NCBI GenBank assembly: GCA_951804985.1
Contig: OX638135.1
Coordinates: forward strand, 72,259,695-72,323,694
DNA: 64,000 nucleotides
Reading direction: 5' to 3'
From: Dryomyza anilis
Lineage: Eukaryota > Arthropoda > Insecta > Diptera > Dryomyzidae
Positions 55,073 to 64,000 of this stretch are shown one piece after another; position 1 is the stretch's first letter, and each line of letters starts with the position of its first letter. Position numbers and translations under genes: made by a program. The notes under the pieces were generated by a model, which had not been told where the DNA came from, did no database searches, and saw only the letters and a program-made list of their open reading frames with translations.

Positions 55073-55736
55073 ACGACGATATTATTTTACCAAGCACGTC
55101 GCCTTGGAATTCACCACTATTTTTGGTGCATAAAGAGAGGCAAGGACGGACAGAAAAAATGGAGACTGGTAATAGATTTCAGAAAATTGAACGACACATC
55201 GATTAAACAAGTATTTCCAATACCTCGTATTGATGAAATTTTGGATCAATTAGGTCACAGTAGGTATTTTTCAACATTAGATCTTGCAAGCGGTTATCAC
55301 CAAGTGCTAGTGGACGAACGCCACAGAGAAAAAACAGCGTACAGCACGGGCTTGGGTTATTTTGAATTTAATAGGATGCCATTTGGATTGACGGGCACCC
55401 GTTACGTTTCAAAGAATAATGATCCACATTTTAACAGAATTGCAGGGTCTTGATTGTTTCGTATATCTGGATGATATAGTGGTGTATGAAAAAAATATAA
55501 TGGAGCACGAAATTAGACTATGCAAGGTGTTAGAAAAAATGAGAGAAAATAATTTGAAACTAAATACGGAAAAATGCGATTTTTTAAGGCGTGAAGTAGT
55601 ATTTTTAGGGCACAAATGCACGGAATCAGGCGCAATGCCAGATCCCGATAAAATAGAATGTGTCAAAAATATTAGGAATATGGCAAATTTAACACTACCG
55701 ATTAATAAACTGTTGCGGAAGGATGCCAGTTTTTAA
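55073..55736 (+). pseudogene. Gyp2 reverse transcriptase
   Basis: Motifs read in order: ILPSTSPWNSPLFLV, KKWRLVIDFRKLND, then from 55187 YFSTLDLASGYHQV (Asp), FNRMPFGLTG and, after a shift near 55400, VYLDDIVVYEKN (YLDD active site) and FLRREVVFLGHKC. A deletion of about 30 codons joins KIECVKNI to RNMANLTLPINKLL, removing the start of the connection domain. Frame breaks lie at about 55130, 55400 and 55735. Confidence 0.92.
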
Positions 55737-57025
55737 TGGACAGACAAGTGCCAGGATTCATTTATAAAACTTAAGGAAGCAATTATTTCACCTAATGTTC
55801 TAGCATACCCAGATTTTTCAAAACCCTTTGTATTGATAACTGATGCAAGTGGAGAAGCTATAGGAGCAGTGCTGTTACAGGGCGAGCCAGGTTCTGATCG
55901 ACCAATCGCATTTGCAAGTGGAGCTCTAAATGACGCAGAAACAAGGTACTCAACTATTGAACGAGAATTTTTGGCAATAGTATGGGCCACAAAAAATTAT
56001 AGAGCGTATTTGTTGGGGCGTCCATTCACGGTGTATACGGATCATCAACCACTGCGTGGCATAGCGAATTTAAAGGTACAAACGTCTAGCCAGCACTCTA
56101 AAAAATGATTGTAATATTACTACTATTAATGTAGTCAATTTCACGCTTTTTTTGATGATATGCTAAAATAAGTATTGCAAAAACAGATGTAGAGCGTGGT
56201 TTTTAAATGTACGCCATAAATAGTGTGTTTTTAATAATTTCATGAAATTCGCGTGTTTTTTCGCTGTCAAAGATGTATTAATACAATGAGGTACACATTG
56301 TATGTCATTTGATAAAATGTACTTAAACGGTGCAGAGATTATGATTAATTTTAATACAAATAAAATAGTTCATGTTTTATTAAGTATTTCAAAGTAAAGT
56401 GATCTAACGCAACTTTCCACAGTTATTGGACACATTCAGTTGTGTAAGTGATCCGAAATGAGTGCAAGTGTTCCTAAAACAAGATCTGTCTGTTGAAGTG
56501 GTCATGTAACTTCGCTGGATGCTACATGTCGAAGAATATGTGGATAACGTTAAGTAGCAGTTGCGTTAGATTTATTTTACAATACTGAATAAAAGTAAAA
56601 TACGTCGATTATCAAGCAAAAAATAGTTATGAAAATCAACGTAAATTTGTAATTTAGTTACACTCATTCACTGAGTGATGAGTTTTTATTGAGTACCAAG
56701 TAAATACCCAATAAATGGCCTTTTGTCGAATTTTCTAGCGAGAAATAACGCTATATAAAAAGTTATTATTTTACGCAATTTTAGCGTGTTTTTTTTTTGT
56801 ATTTCATTGTGATGGGATTTTACTATTATAATTGTAGGTAATCTATTGCCTACTATAATAGTAGTAAATTCACACCATTTTTTGTTAGAGTGAGGTTTAG
56901 GCACAAATTATCAGAATACGAGTTCGAAATAATTTATAAACCTGGCAAAAAGAATTTAAATGCTGATGCATTGAGTAGGATTCCACAATTAGAAACAGAA
57001 ATTGCGGCAGTTCAAACCCGTTCTC
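55737..57025 (+). pseudogene. Gyp2 RNase H, split by a TIR element
   Basis: The first part includes DKCQDSFIKLKEAI and LITDASGEAIGAVLLQ (catalytic Asp). It then has RYSTIEREFLAIVWATKNYR (Glu) and YTDHQPLRGIANLK (Asp). The sequence stops at 56093 where a 0.8-kb TIR element begins. It resumes at 56893 with RFRHKLSEYEFEIIYKPGKK and NLNADALSRIP (last Asp). Without the insertion only a one-base frame slip would remain, so this domain decayed little before being split. Confidence 0.92.
56094..56892. mobile_element. TIR element CACTCTAA (799 bp) in Gyp2 RNase H
   Basis: It begins CACTCTAAAAAATGATTGTA and, reversed from the right, CACTCTAACAAAAAATGG. Both ends contain TACTACTATT about 25-30 bp in. 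The flanks share AG (56092-56093 and 56893-56894), and removing one copy restores the RNase H codons for ARFRHK. The interior has no transposase frame. The superfamily is unclear. Confidence 0.85.
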
Positions 57026-57746
57026 AGACTACACCAAATGCAATAGATCCACACCCGGGCGTCAGCAAACCAGTCATGGACGACACGGTAACGGATATGG
57101 ATGGTGAAACAATCTCGAGTCAAGTATTAACTGATCCTGAAGAAATTAAAACAGTTATTAGAGACTTTCACGAATTGCCGTTAGGGGGTCATCAGGGCAC
57201 ACTGAAAACATATTTTCGAATAAAAAAACAATATAGGTGAAAGGGTATGCAAAAACATATTAACATTTCAAGACGATTTTTCAAAATATATGTGCTGTGT
57301 AGCAAGGTAGCAAGGCAAGCACAGTGGCTAAAGCATTTTATGATGCAATTATAACACGCCAAAATATTCCAAAAATGCTAGTAACTGACAATGGCTCTAA
57401 TTTCGTGTCAAAGTTATTTTCTGATACATGCAAATTATTGGGTATTAAAAAAATGCACATTACACCTTATCACCCACAGGCCAAAGGATCATTAGAACAA
57501 AATCAAGAAAAGGTAAAAGAAAAATTTAAAACGAGCTACGAGAAATCATTAAACCCCATTGAGTTTCAAATTGGGGAAATGATTGTAATAAAGAATCAAA
57601 ATAGGAAAAATAAATTTTCAGCAATTTGGGTAGGGCCCTATAAGGTTTTGTCCGTCACTACCCCCGTGACAACGACAATATTAATAAAAGGAAAGGGAAA
57701 GAAAATACACAACAATTTGTTGAAAAATACCATAATTAGAAATTGA
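57026..57746 (+). pseudogene. Gyp2 integrase with internal deletions
   Basis: DFHELPLGGHQGTLKTYFR is the HH half of the HHCC zinc domain. The CC half and first catalytic Asp are lost in a garbled stretch (57240-57330). The frame from 57324 has FYDAIITRQNIPKM, VTDNGSNFVSK (second Asp) and HITPYHPQAKGSLEQ (Glu). It then jumps by deletion to the C-terminal domain with QIGEMIVIKNQNRKNKF and AIWVGPYKVLSV (GPY/F module). The deletion point resembles that in Gyp1. Confidence 0.9.
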
Positions 57747-58200
57747 TGTATTAATTGTTAAAGTGCGGAAATATATTTATAAGTAAATTGCGAAAAGTTT
57801 AGTACGGTGTGACAATGAATAGGAAATTTAAAACAGAAGAAAACGGTATCCAATCGCTATGTATTACTTAGGGTTAAATTACTAGCATGCGGCGGACCAA
57901 ATTTAAAGATTATGAAAACAAGAAATATTAGGAAAAATATAAATAAGAAAGAATTATAAATGATAACACGAGTTTTTAAAAACTCGCGATCAAATATATT
58001 TGTACGAAATTGAGATATTGAACAAATGGCTAAGTACTGCTAAGCGTATATCACTAGCATATGAAATTTGAATTATATGTGAATTATGAATTTATGGTTG
58101 AATTATTAATTTTTAAATTAAAATATAATGAAAAGTAGATATTGATGAATTGAATTTTGAATAAATGAGGAATTATTAATTTATGTTAATTACTGACGAG
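57747..58200. other. Gyp2 region after pol
   Basis: AT-rich with stops in every frame. A decayed start of the env region or untranslated sequence. Nothing recognised. Confidence 0.4.
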
Positions 58201-58500
58201 CAAATAAATGACAAGTAGGTTTTTAGAGCTAGAAAATGCTCCAAATGATATATAGGAAAAATATGATTGAATTAAAAGATTAGAAATAATATTATAAATA
58301 TATATATAAATACGTTTACTACGAATGAAAAATAGGTTTTTAGAGCTAGAGTATGCTCCAAAAGAGATATAAAAAATTTTGATTGAATTAATTGATTAGA
58401 GAAATATTATGAAAGTATATAAGTATTATTACTACGACAAAATGCATACACGTTTTTTTAAGAGCTAACAAATGCTCCAAGTGTTATATTGAAATTTATT
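58201..58500 (+). repeat. ~118-bp tandem repeat upstream of the env remnant
   Basis: AGAGCTAGAAAATGCTCCAA-like cores begin at 58225, 58341 and 58461, each preceded by TAGGTTTTT or GTTTTTTTA and followed by ATAT-rich sequence with GATTGAATTAA. Three units, imperfect. Confidence 0.75.
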
Positions 58501-58552
58501 TTATTAAAAAACTTGTGACAGTAATTAGATATAGTTTTATTAGAAAAATAAG

Positions 58553-58849
58553 TTGGCAACAATATGGCTAATCCTGCTCTTTGTGAGGGTCCAGGTAGAT
58601 TCAATTCATAGACCGACAGCGTTTGAGCAGCATTCACTCATGTTCGATCGGAAAACAGATATAGGGATCTACAGGGCGGATGGAACAGTAATCACGAAAT
58701 TTGTTGTAACTGACTCAAGCGAACTATTGCAGCTAACAGATGACTTCGTGTCAAGGGCACAGGGTTCATGCACAAGAAACGAACGGTTGCGGAAAACCTA
58801 CGATATGCGTAAAACATACGAAAAACCTATGCGTAAAACTAAATATTAA
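58553..58849 (+). pseudogene. Possible Gyp2 env N-terminal remnant
   Basis: A 98-codon frame starts MATIWLILLFVRVQVDS, which looks like a signal peptide. It lies between pol and the 3' LTR, where insect gypsy-type elements keep an env gene. The rest (VVTDSSELLQLTDDFVSR) shows no motif I can assign, and the tail repeats KTYDMRKTYEKPMRKT. The frame runs into the truncated 3' LTR. The env identity is inferred only from position and the hydrophobic start. Confidence 0.4.
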
Positions 58850-59506
58850 TTACTATCTTTTAAAATAATATTAAATGCATTCTTTTTGTTGTTAAAACAA
58901 AAAGTGAATGATGTTCGTTTGATGACACACTAAATTGTCGTTGCCAAAATAAGCGTCCACAATGTTGTTAGTCGGCAATTGTAACTATAAACCATATTCG
59001 CAGCAGCGTCAAGTTGCTAGCTTGAAGAAAATAAGCACGTGGTTCAATTTGTTTGTAAACAAAGATGACTTCAATTCAATGACTTTGCGATGGTCTAAAT
59101 TCAATGTCATCGCGGGTTGCTGATTATGCAAGATTTGCTTTCACGGTCAGCGTTAAGAACTCGAGTTGCGGATCGAACTTGAGTTCTTTACGGAACTTGT
59201 GATTGGCTAAAATTATGCTTCTGGGCAAAAGCACCAAAATACACTGTGATTGGCCAAAATTATGTTTCTAGGCTGAAGCAGCAAAAGACACTGGAAAAGT
59301 AGCGTTGAAACTTAGATTAAGTATTAGTATATAAGCTATAATTATTTAGTTTTTAAGTTAGTAGTTATTAAATTAAGAAGTTAGTTCATAAGTTGAACAG
59401 AAAAAAAGAAATAAAAAGTTATATCAAAAGGATAAACTGGAAATGAAGTAGGTGTTGTTATTCATTAGATGTCTTGTTTTAGGTGATGAAATAGGGACAT
59501 TTAACA
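58845..59506 (+). repeat. Gyp2 3' LTR, 5'-truncated
   Basis: It matches the 5' LTR from CTAAATATTAATTACTATC to the end GGGACATTTAACA. About 85 bp at its start is missing, so no polypurine tract is seen. It contains ~170 bp (59090-59265) lost from the 5' LTR, including two copies of TGTGATTGGC(T/C)AAAATTATG. That pair may explain the deletion in the 5' LTR by recombination or slippage. Confidence 0.92.
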
Positions 59507-59510
59507 CTTT

Positions 59511-59985
59511 GTCCGGGTTGCTGTGTATGATATATACATGTATAGTTGTTACATCCCTCCGAGATATACAATACGCGAATTTCAGAGCATCATCTATAGC
59601 TTGACGTCCGATGCGATAAACAGAGGACCTTTATTGATCGCCGGGGATTTTAATGCATGGGCGACTGAGTGGGGCTGCCCGAATACCAATGAAAGAGGCC
59701 GGATATTGTTAGAGTCGTTCGCAATGCTGTACGTGATGATTATGAACTCTGGAAATGAGTAGACGTTTAATCGTAATGGAATAGTTTTTATAATAGATGT
59801 TGCGTTTGCCAGCACAAATATTTCGAACCGAATACAGTGGTCTATTAGTGACCATTTATATTAGTGACCATAGTGCTATAATCATGGACAAAGGAAACTA
59901 TCCATTGACACCAACGTTAATGAACGCACGTAGATGGAACCCTGGAAAGCTAACACTTTTGACAAGGAACTGTTCAAAGTTTATA
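59511..59985 (+). pseudogene. R1-clade ORF2, endonuclease (C-terminal part)
   Basis: The endonuclease nicks the target to prime reverse transcription. The reading includes YSCYIPPRYT, LLIAGDFNAWATEWG (GDFNA catalytic block), GRILLESFAMLYV and, after a TAG at 59760, TFNRNGIVFIIDVAF. ISDHSAII (the SDH motif) follows after a shift near 59865. Only a few codons separate the ORF2 start (51414) from this, so about the first 100 residues of the domain are missing. In this clade the endonuclease normally fixes target choice. Confidence 0.85.
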
Positions 59986-61450
59986 TGAAGGATATGATTC
60001 TGATTGCTTCACCAGAAAATATGTCTGAGCAGCTTATTGACCAATTTACCCATGCTTGCAATGCCTCGATGAGGAAACATGGACAAGGTGGAATCAAACC
60101 ACCGGTGTATTGGTGGAATGAGGAAATCGCCCAACTACGAAGAGACTGTATACGAGCCAGAAGAGTATATGTAAGAACACATGGTAGACAGGAAAATGAT
60201 CTGCACCATCAAAAGTTTAAAGCTAAGAAGAATGCGCTGAAACTGGCTATACATCAAAGCAAACGTTCAAGTTTCTTGAACATTTGCGATGACGTTGAAA
60301 ATAATCCATTTGGAATGGCCTATAAACTGGTGACAAAGAAGTTGAACTGTCTGAATATCTTATCCCCGAGTGAACCAGTAATACTCGATAGAATAGTGAA
60401 TCATCTTTTCCCGCAACAAGGTACGACCTATTGGGAGAATTACAGCGGAAATGCAGTTTTTAGTTTCTCGCCCGTAACTACTGCTGAGATACTACAAGCT
60501 GTAGCAAGATTTCAGGATTGAAAAGCCCCGGGTCTTGATGGCATACCAAACATGGTATTGAAGGAAGTCGTTCGGTGTTGCCCGGATCAAGTAACGCAGT
60601 TGATAAACGCCTGCCTTCGGCTTGGATATTTTCCACCAATATGGAAAAGACAGAGACTGGTGCTGTTGCCCAAAAACAATAAGCCACTGGAGGACCCTTC
60701 ATCATACAGACCACTATTTATGATAGATACGTGCGGAAAGTTGCTAGAGAGCATAGTTTGCAAAAGATTAGACTCGTACATTGACACAACAGGAGGTCTG
60801 TCTAATAACCAGTACGGCTTCAGAAAGTGTAGATCGACAATAGATGCTATAGGGGTTTTTAATACAGCTAAAGAGGCTATTGAAGGCGAAAGCTGGAGGA
60901 ATGGTTCCAAGGAATATTGTGTGGTTGTAACGCTGGATGTTAAGAATACGTTCAATACTGCGAACTGGGAGAATATCGTGATTGCCTTGATCCGCTTGAA
61001 TGTACCACAATATTTAGTGGCAGTAACTAGGGATTAATTCCGAGATAGAGTCCTGGTGTATAATACAGATGATGGTATGCAAGAGTATGGTATAAGAGGC
61101 GGTGTGCCACAGGGGTCTGTCCTTGGGCCGATGCTCTGGAATGTGAAGTACGATGGTGTACTGAGGTTGCTGCTCCCGGAGAGGGCTAAATTAGTGGGGT
61201 TTGCGGATGACATAGCGCTGGTGGCTGTTAGCGTCACCAATAGCAGCATTCAGCTGGTTCGATCATGGCTGAATGCAATGGGTTTAGCTTGGCTGAACAT
61301 AAAACGAAGGCTGTATTGATTACTAGTCGAAAAACAGTGGAGTATATTACCCTAAACGTTGAAGAATGCTCGTACAGATCGAAGGATTACCTAAAGTACT
61401 TGGGGGTGATGATAGATAATCGTCTGTCATACCCCACCTGGAGTACATAA
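59934..61450 (+). pseudogene. R1-clade ORF2, reverse transcriptase
   Basis: Motifs in order: PPVYWWNEEIAQLRRDC, FPPIWKRQRLVLLPK, PSSYRPLFMIDTCGKLLE, NQYGFRKCRSTIDAI, VVTLDVKNTFNTANW (Asp) and GVPQGSVLGPMLWN. Then come LVGFADDIALVAV (the FADD active site, intact) and LKYLGVMIDNRLSY. Frame breaks occur near 60520, 61037 and 61300, with several stops. The FADD signature and order are typical of LINE RTs of the R1 group. The enzyme would copy LINE RNA at the nicked target. Confidence 0.9.
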
Positions 61451-62126
61451 AAGCCAAAGCCGGAGGAACGTGTTCAGCGTTGTGTCGTATAATGCACAAC
61501 ACAAGATGTCCCAAATTCCTGCAGAGGAAGGTTCTAGCGGAGGTTGTGAAGAATGTCATCCTGTTTGAAGCACAAATATGGTCAGAGTCCACTAGGTTTA
61601 TGACATACAGAGAAAAGATAAATTCCGTTTACAGGCTGGCGGCGCTTCGAGTGTGTTGTGTCTTTAGAACTGTGTCGCTTGTCATGGTGCCGATCGACCT
61701 GCAGGCTAAAGAGGTGAAGTATACATATACTTCAAGAGGTTCAACGAGTATTATAGATATTCTAAATATAGCGCGACTTTCGAGCGTTTCCGACTGGCAG
61801 ATGAGGTGGACTGTATCTGTCAAGGGACGCATAGATTAATACCAAACATAAATGCATGGGTGAATAGAAAACATCGTGATTTAAATTACCATCTCACGCA
61901 GTTCTTGAGTGGACACGGCTGTTTCAAGTCGTACCTGTGTCGCTTTGACCACGACAGTGACCCGTATTGCCCAGTCTGTAGTGGTAATGTACGTGAAGAC
62001 CCTGAACACGTGTTTTTCACCTTTCCAAGATTCGGCAGTGAAAGGGCGAGTCTGGAGCATTCGATAGAGATCAGCATCAGTGTGGAGAACATAATGGAGT
62101 TCATGTTGTCCTCTCTGGATAACTAG
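61451..62126 (+). pseudogene. R1-clade ORF2, C-terminal domain with zinc finger
   Basis: The segment reads KFLQRKVLAEVVKNVILFEA, YREKINSVYRLAALRVCC and then, in a new frame, THRLIPNINAWVNRKH and FHLTQFLSGHGCF-like text (YHLTQFLSGHGCFKSYL). The CCHC finger is CPVCSGNVREDPEHVFFTF. Its last Cys, expected four residues after His, is a Phe here. This distal block is characteristic of R1-clade elements. A stop at 62124 ends the ORF. Confidence 0.88.
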
Positions 62127-62417
62127 GAGCATGTGTGTGACTATGTAAAACTGGTTATAATGGGACTTCGTAGGTTGGAGGAGATACGAAGAAGAATATA
62201 GCACAGTGGTGAAGATGGCGACGATGAAAGCTTAGTTCGGAACCTCCTATCATAATAAATGAAGGGGGACGTAGGAATGGAAAAAAGGCGGCTGAGGTCC
62301 TGATGCATATATACTATCCGCCCTGATGAAATATTGACGTGGTTCCGGGGTGGTGTTAGTGAAGATATCGTGGGACCACTAGATGATAGTGCGCTATTAC
62401 TACGTCCAATAAAAAAA

Positions 62418-62427
<10 letters not shown>
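62127..62427 (+). other. R1-clade 3' untranslated region
   Basis: About 300 bp of moderate GC content, ending CCAATAAAAAAATAAAAAAA and running straight into (TA)n. No gene. LINE 3' ends are normally recognised by the element's own RT. Confidence 0.7.

Positions 62428-62464
<37 letters not shown>
62428..62464. repeat. (TA)n tract at the 3' border of the R1-clade LINE
   Basis: About 18 TA repeats directly after the A-rich 3' end of the LINE, mirroring the tract at 49863-49994. Confidence 0.95.
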
Positions 62465-62467
<3 letters not shown>

Positions 62468-63504
62468 CATTTATAAAAAATATATATACCTTAAATATAG
62501 ATTTTTATAAATTTTGATTTTTGAGGAAAAAAATAATGAATTCGAACGAAAAATCGTGTATTTGAAAAATATATAATTATAGAAATTAAAAATTTAAAAT
62601 TAAACTATTGACTAAAAGAGAGATAAAGAGGATACATATATTATGATTTTTTGGTAATCAGTATCAGAGATATCATTTAAATGTGGTTTAAATATCGTTT
62701 GGCCGTTGAAATATAATTTTTTGATGTTTTTAGTAAAGATAGCTTATGGGTTTTTCTGTACATTTTGTATTATTGTGAACTGTATAAATTTAATTATTTC
62801 AGATTTGTGTACTTATTTATTGTATAATTATTAGATGTATTTCGACATTTATACACTAAGCATAAAAATTCAAGATCAAAACTGTGTTTAAGAATTAAAC
62901 AAAATTGTTTTAAAATGCCCCTAAAGGTATGCAACATTTGCGGTATGTAGCATAAATTTAAAATGCATTAAGCACTTTGTATTTGATGTCGCCCTGCTCT
63001 TCATATAATTCCTTTCCTATGTTTTAGCGACAAAATGTTATTTAACCCTTTCAAAGATAAGTTAACTGATAGTTTAAGATATATATTATGTGTTGTTAAG
63101 TAAATTTAGTTAATAAATATATATACTTGTGAATTGTGAAGAGATATTTTGGGCAAAATAAGAAAAATTGCATATTCAAGTGTTAAGCCATGCTAAAAAT
63201 CATTTCTTGTGTATTTATTTTTTCTTAAATAATAGTGTATTTAGTGTCGAATGGATTAATTTGAGTATTTGTTTGAAAATTAAACGATTTAAAACAATAT
63301 AATAAAATAATAAGTAATATAATATTAAAAATTAATAAAAAATAATAAAAATATAATGTATTTTATTATTTACCTTAATCAAAACAAACATTTGTATGCA
63401 TAGATTCAAGACTCATAACGCTACAAATAATAATTATTATTTTTAATATGTGCATTTTATGATAAAAACAATTTTTATTTTAAACAAAATTGAATTTATT
63501 TAGG
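62465..63504. other. Right interior of the 14.2-kb hAT-like element
   Basis: AT-rich non-coding DNA. No transposase motif, no RNA gene and no repeat shared with other parts of the window were recognised. Confidence 0.5.
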
Positions 63505-63650
63505 CAATATATACAATTGTATACATAGTCTACACAATTGTATACATAGTCTACATTATCTACGCAATTGGCTACATTGTTTACATAGTCTACACATTGT
63601 CTACACACAAATGTAGGCAATACAGAAATACACGAAATTACCCAACGCTG
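63505..63650. repeat. Right subterminal repeats and TIR of the hAT-like element
   Basis: ATACAATTGTATACATAGTC and TACACAATTGTATACATAGT overlap in a tandem of ~20-bp units, followed by GTCTACA half-sites and the terminal ACCCAACGCTG. These mirror the left end, as expected for transposase-binding sites. Confidence 0.8.
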
Positions 63651-63858
63651 GTGTCAACTTTGTATACAAGAAGATTATTTTAAATTAATTTTTTTGTTTG
63701 TTTTCAAACATCAGTTTGAAAACAAACCCAATACATACATCAAACGACGACAAAAAAGACGTAGGTAGAAAATTTGGCTCACCGAGTGCCAACTTCGTAT
63801 ACAGGAAAAATGTTGCAAACATACATTTATTTAAATCCAATTTATTTTTTTGTTTGTT
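63651..63858 (+). repeat. Repeat V, copy V3, right part
   Basis: GTGTCAACTTTGTATACAAG continues V3 after the hAT-like element. An inner block TTTTCAAACATCAGTTTGAAAA forms a hairpin. GAGTGCCAACTTCGTATACA and GTTGCAAACATACATTTATT match V2 in reverse up to 63858, where homology stops at CACTCTAAG. Confidence 0.75.
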
Positions 63859-64000
63859 CACTCTAAGAAAAATTTATTATAATAAATGTAGGAAACCGGT
63901 TTCCTCTTTTTAATGTAGTAAATTTCTATGAATGTGTAAAAAATATATTTACACAGAAAAATATGTAAAACTAATACACCTCTGTAGTGTACAATTACAT
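63859..64000. other. Unassigned right edge, possibly the start of another insertion
   Basis: V-repeat homology breaks at 63859, where the sequence begins CACTCTAAGAAAAATTTATT. The first eight bases equal the TIR start of the element at 56094. AAACCGGTTTC at 63893-63903 is a short palindrome. Too little is visible to call an element. Confidence 0.35.

Larger units (their letters stand above)
51437..59506 (+). mobile_element. Ty3/gypsy retrotransposon Gyp2, degenerate
   Basis: Related to Gyp1. LTRs at 51437-52019 and about 58845-59506, the same primer-binding site, then gag, protease, RT, RNase H, integrase and a possible env remnant. The insertion duplicated CTTT (51433-51436 and 59507-59510) in the R1-clade LINE, exactly between ORF1 and ORF2. 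The LTR termini TGTTAA/TTAACA are perfect inverted repeats. Coding is broken by several frameshifts, internal deletions and a 0.8-kb TIR element in RNase H. Confidence 0.92.
49995..62427 (+). mobile_element. R1-clade non-LTR retrotransposon, split by Gyp2
   Basis: ORF1 with cysteine knuckles (50095-51416) and ORF2 with endonuclease, RT and C-terminal zinc finger (59511-62126) are both plus strand. They are separated only by Gyp2 and its CTTT duplication. The ORF2 motifs, the C-terminal CCHC block and the ORF1 style fit the R1/TRAS/Waldo clade. (TA)n lies immediately outside both ends (49863-49994 and 62428-62464). Several frameshifts make it inactive, and the ORF2 N-terminus appears deleted. 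Confidence 0.85.
49410..63650. mobile_element. hAT-like element (TIR CAGGGTTGGG) stretched to 14.2 kb by nested insertions
   Basis: The left end CAGGGTTGGGCGAG (49410) and reversed right end CAGCGTTGGGTAA (63650) are flanked by a perfect 8-bp duplication, GTGTCAAC (49402-49409 and 63651-63658). V1 and V2 show the empty site. The element's own sequence is about 49410-49600 and 62465-63650, so roughly 1.4 kb before insertions. Both ends are packed with GTCTACA/TGTAGACA repeats. No transposase motif found. Confidence 0.9.

Overview
This window looks like part of a fly (dipteran, probably calyptrate) genome. It is very AT-rich and I found no convincing host gene. Almost everything I can identify is transposable-element DNA, much of it inserted element-in-element. 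The fly assignment rests on DINE-1/mini-me type Helentron relatives with a (GTCY)n core, a BEL/Pao element, two Ty3/gypsy elements with a TGGCGCAGCCGG primer-binding site, an R1-clade LINE and several hAT families. I could not search any database. Family names come from motifs I can read, and many repeat borders are approximate.

Region 1-6690: a decayed minus-strand LINE endonuclease fragment (1-1270), an array of ~875-bp repeats (1561-3440, part again at 5362-5806), a TIR element (3513-4885) that carries a DINE-1-like insertion, a perfect 96-bp inverted repeat (5807-6006) and a 454-bp-period duplication.

Region 6690-30722: one degraded BEL/Pao retrotransposon on the plus strand, cut into pieces by later insertions. 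Its gag is at 9237-10292. It is then interrupted by a 10.1-kb gypsy element, Gyp1 (10293-20393, duplicated target ATAC), which itself holds a foldback-type element that holds a hAT-like element. The BEL protease region follows, interrupted by a tRNA-derived SINE and by a hAT-like element filled with a higher-order minisatellite. Next come an RT remnant, a second foldback element, the integrase, a tandem ~680-bp repeat that contains another hAT-like element with a DINE-1 copy inside, and finally the BEL C-terminus.

Region 30723-49400: simple and tandem repeats, a second BEL gag/protease fragment (31767-32361), and two copies (W1, W2) of a ~2.9-kb non-coding repeat. W1 carries a nest of insertions inside insertions (X, Z, R, Y and a small MITE), and W2 carries others. 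Because W1 and W2, or other copies, preserve the uninterrupted sequence, several insertions can be proved from this window alone. A 200-base assembly gap lies at 48524-48723.

Region 49410-63650: a hAT-like element with a perfect 8-bp target duplication (GTGTCAAC) whose ends lie 14.2 kb apart. Between them sit a SINE copy, (TA)n tracts, an R1-clade LINE bordered by (TA)n on both sides, and, inside that LINE, a second gypsy element, Gyp2 (51437-59506, duplicated target CTTT), which is itself interrupted by a small TIR element.

No element shows an intact open pol gene, so the window is best read as a long record of successive insertions, of the kind seen in heterochromatin or possibly in a piRNA-producing locus. 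All five LTR/LINE elements of any size after position 6000 (BEL, Gyp1, BEL fragment 2, R1-clade, Gyp2) lie in the same (+) orientation.
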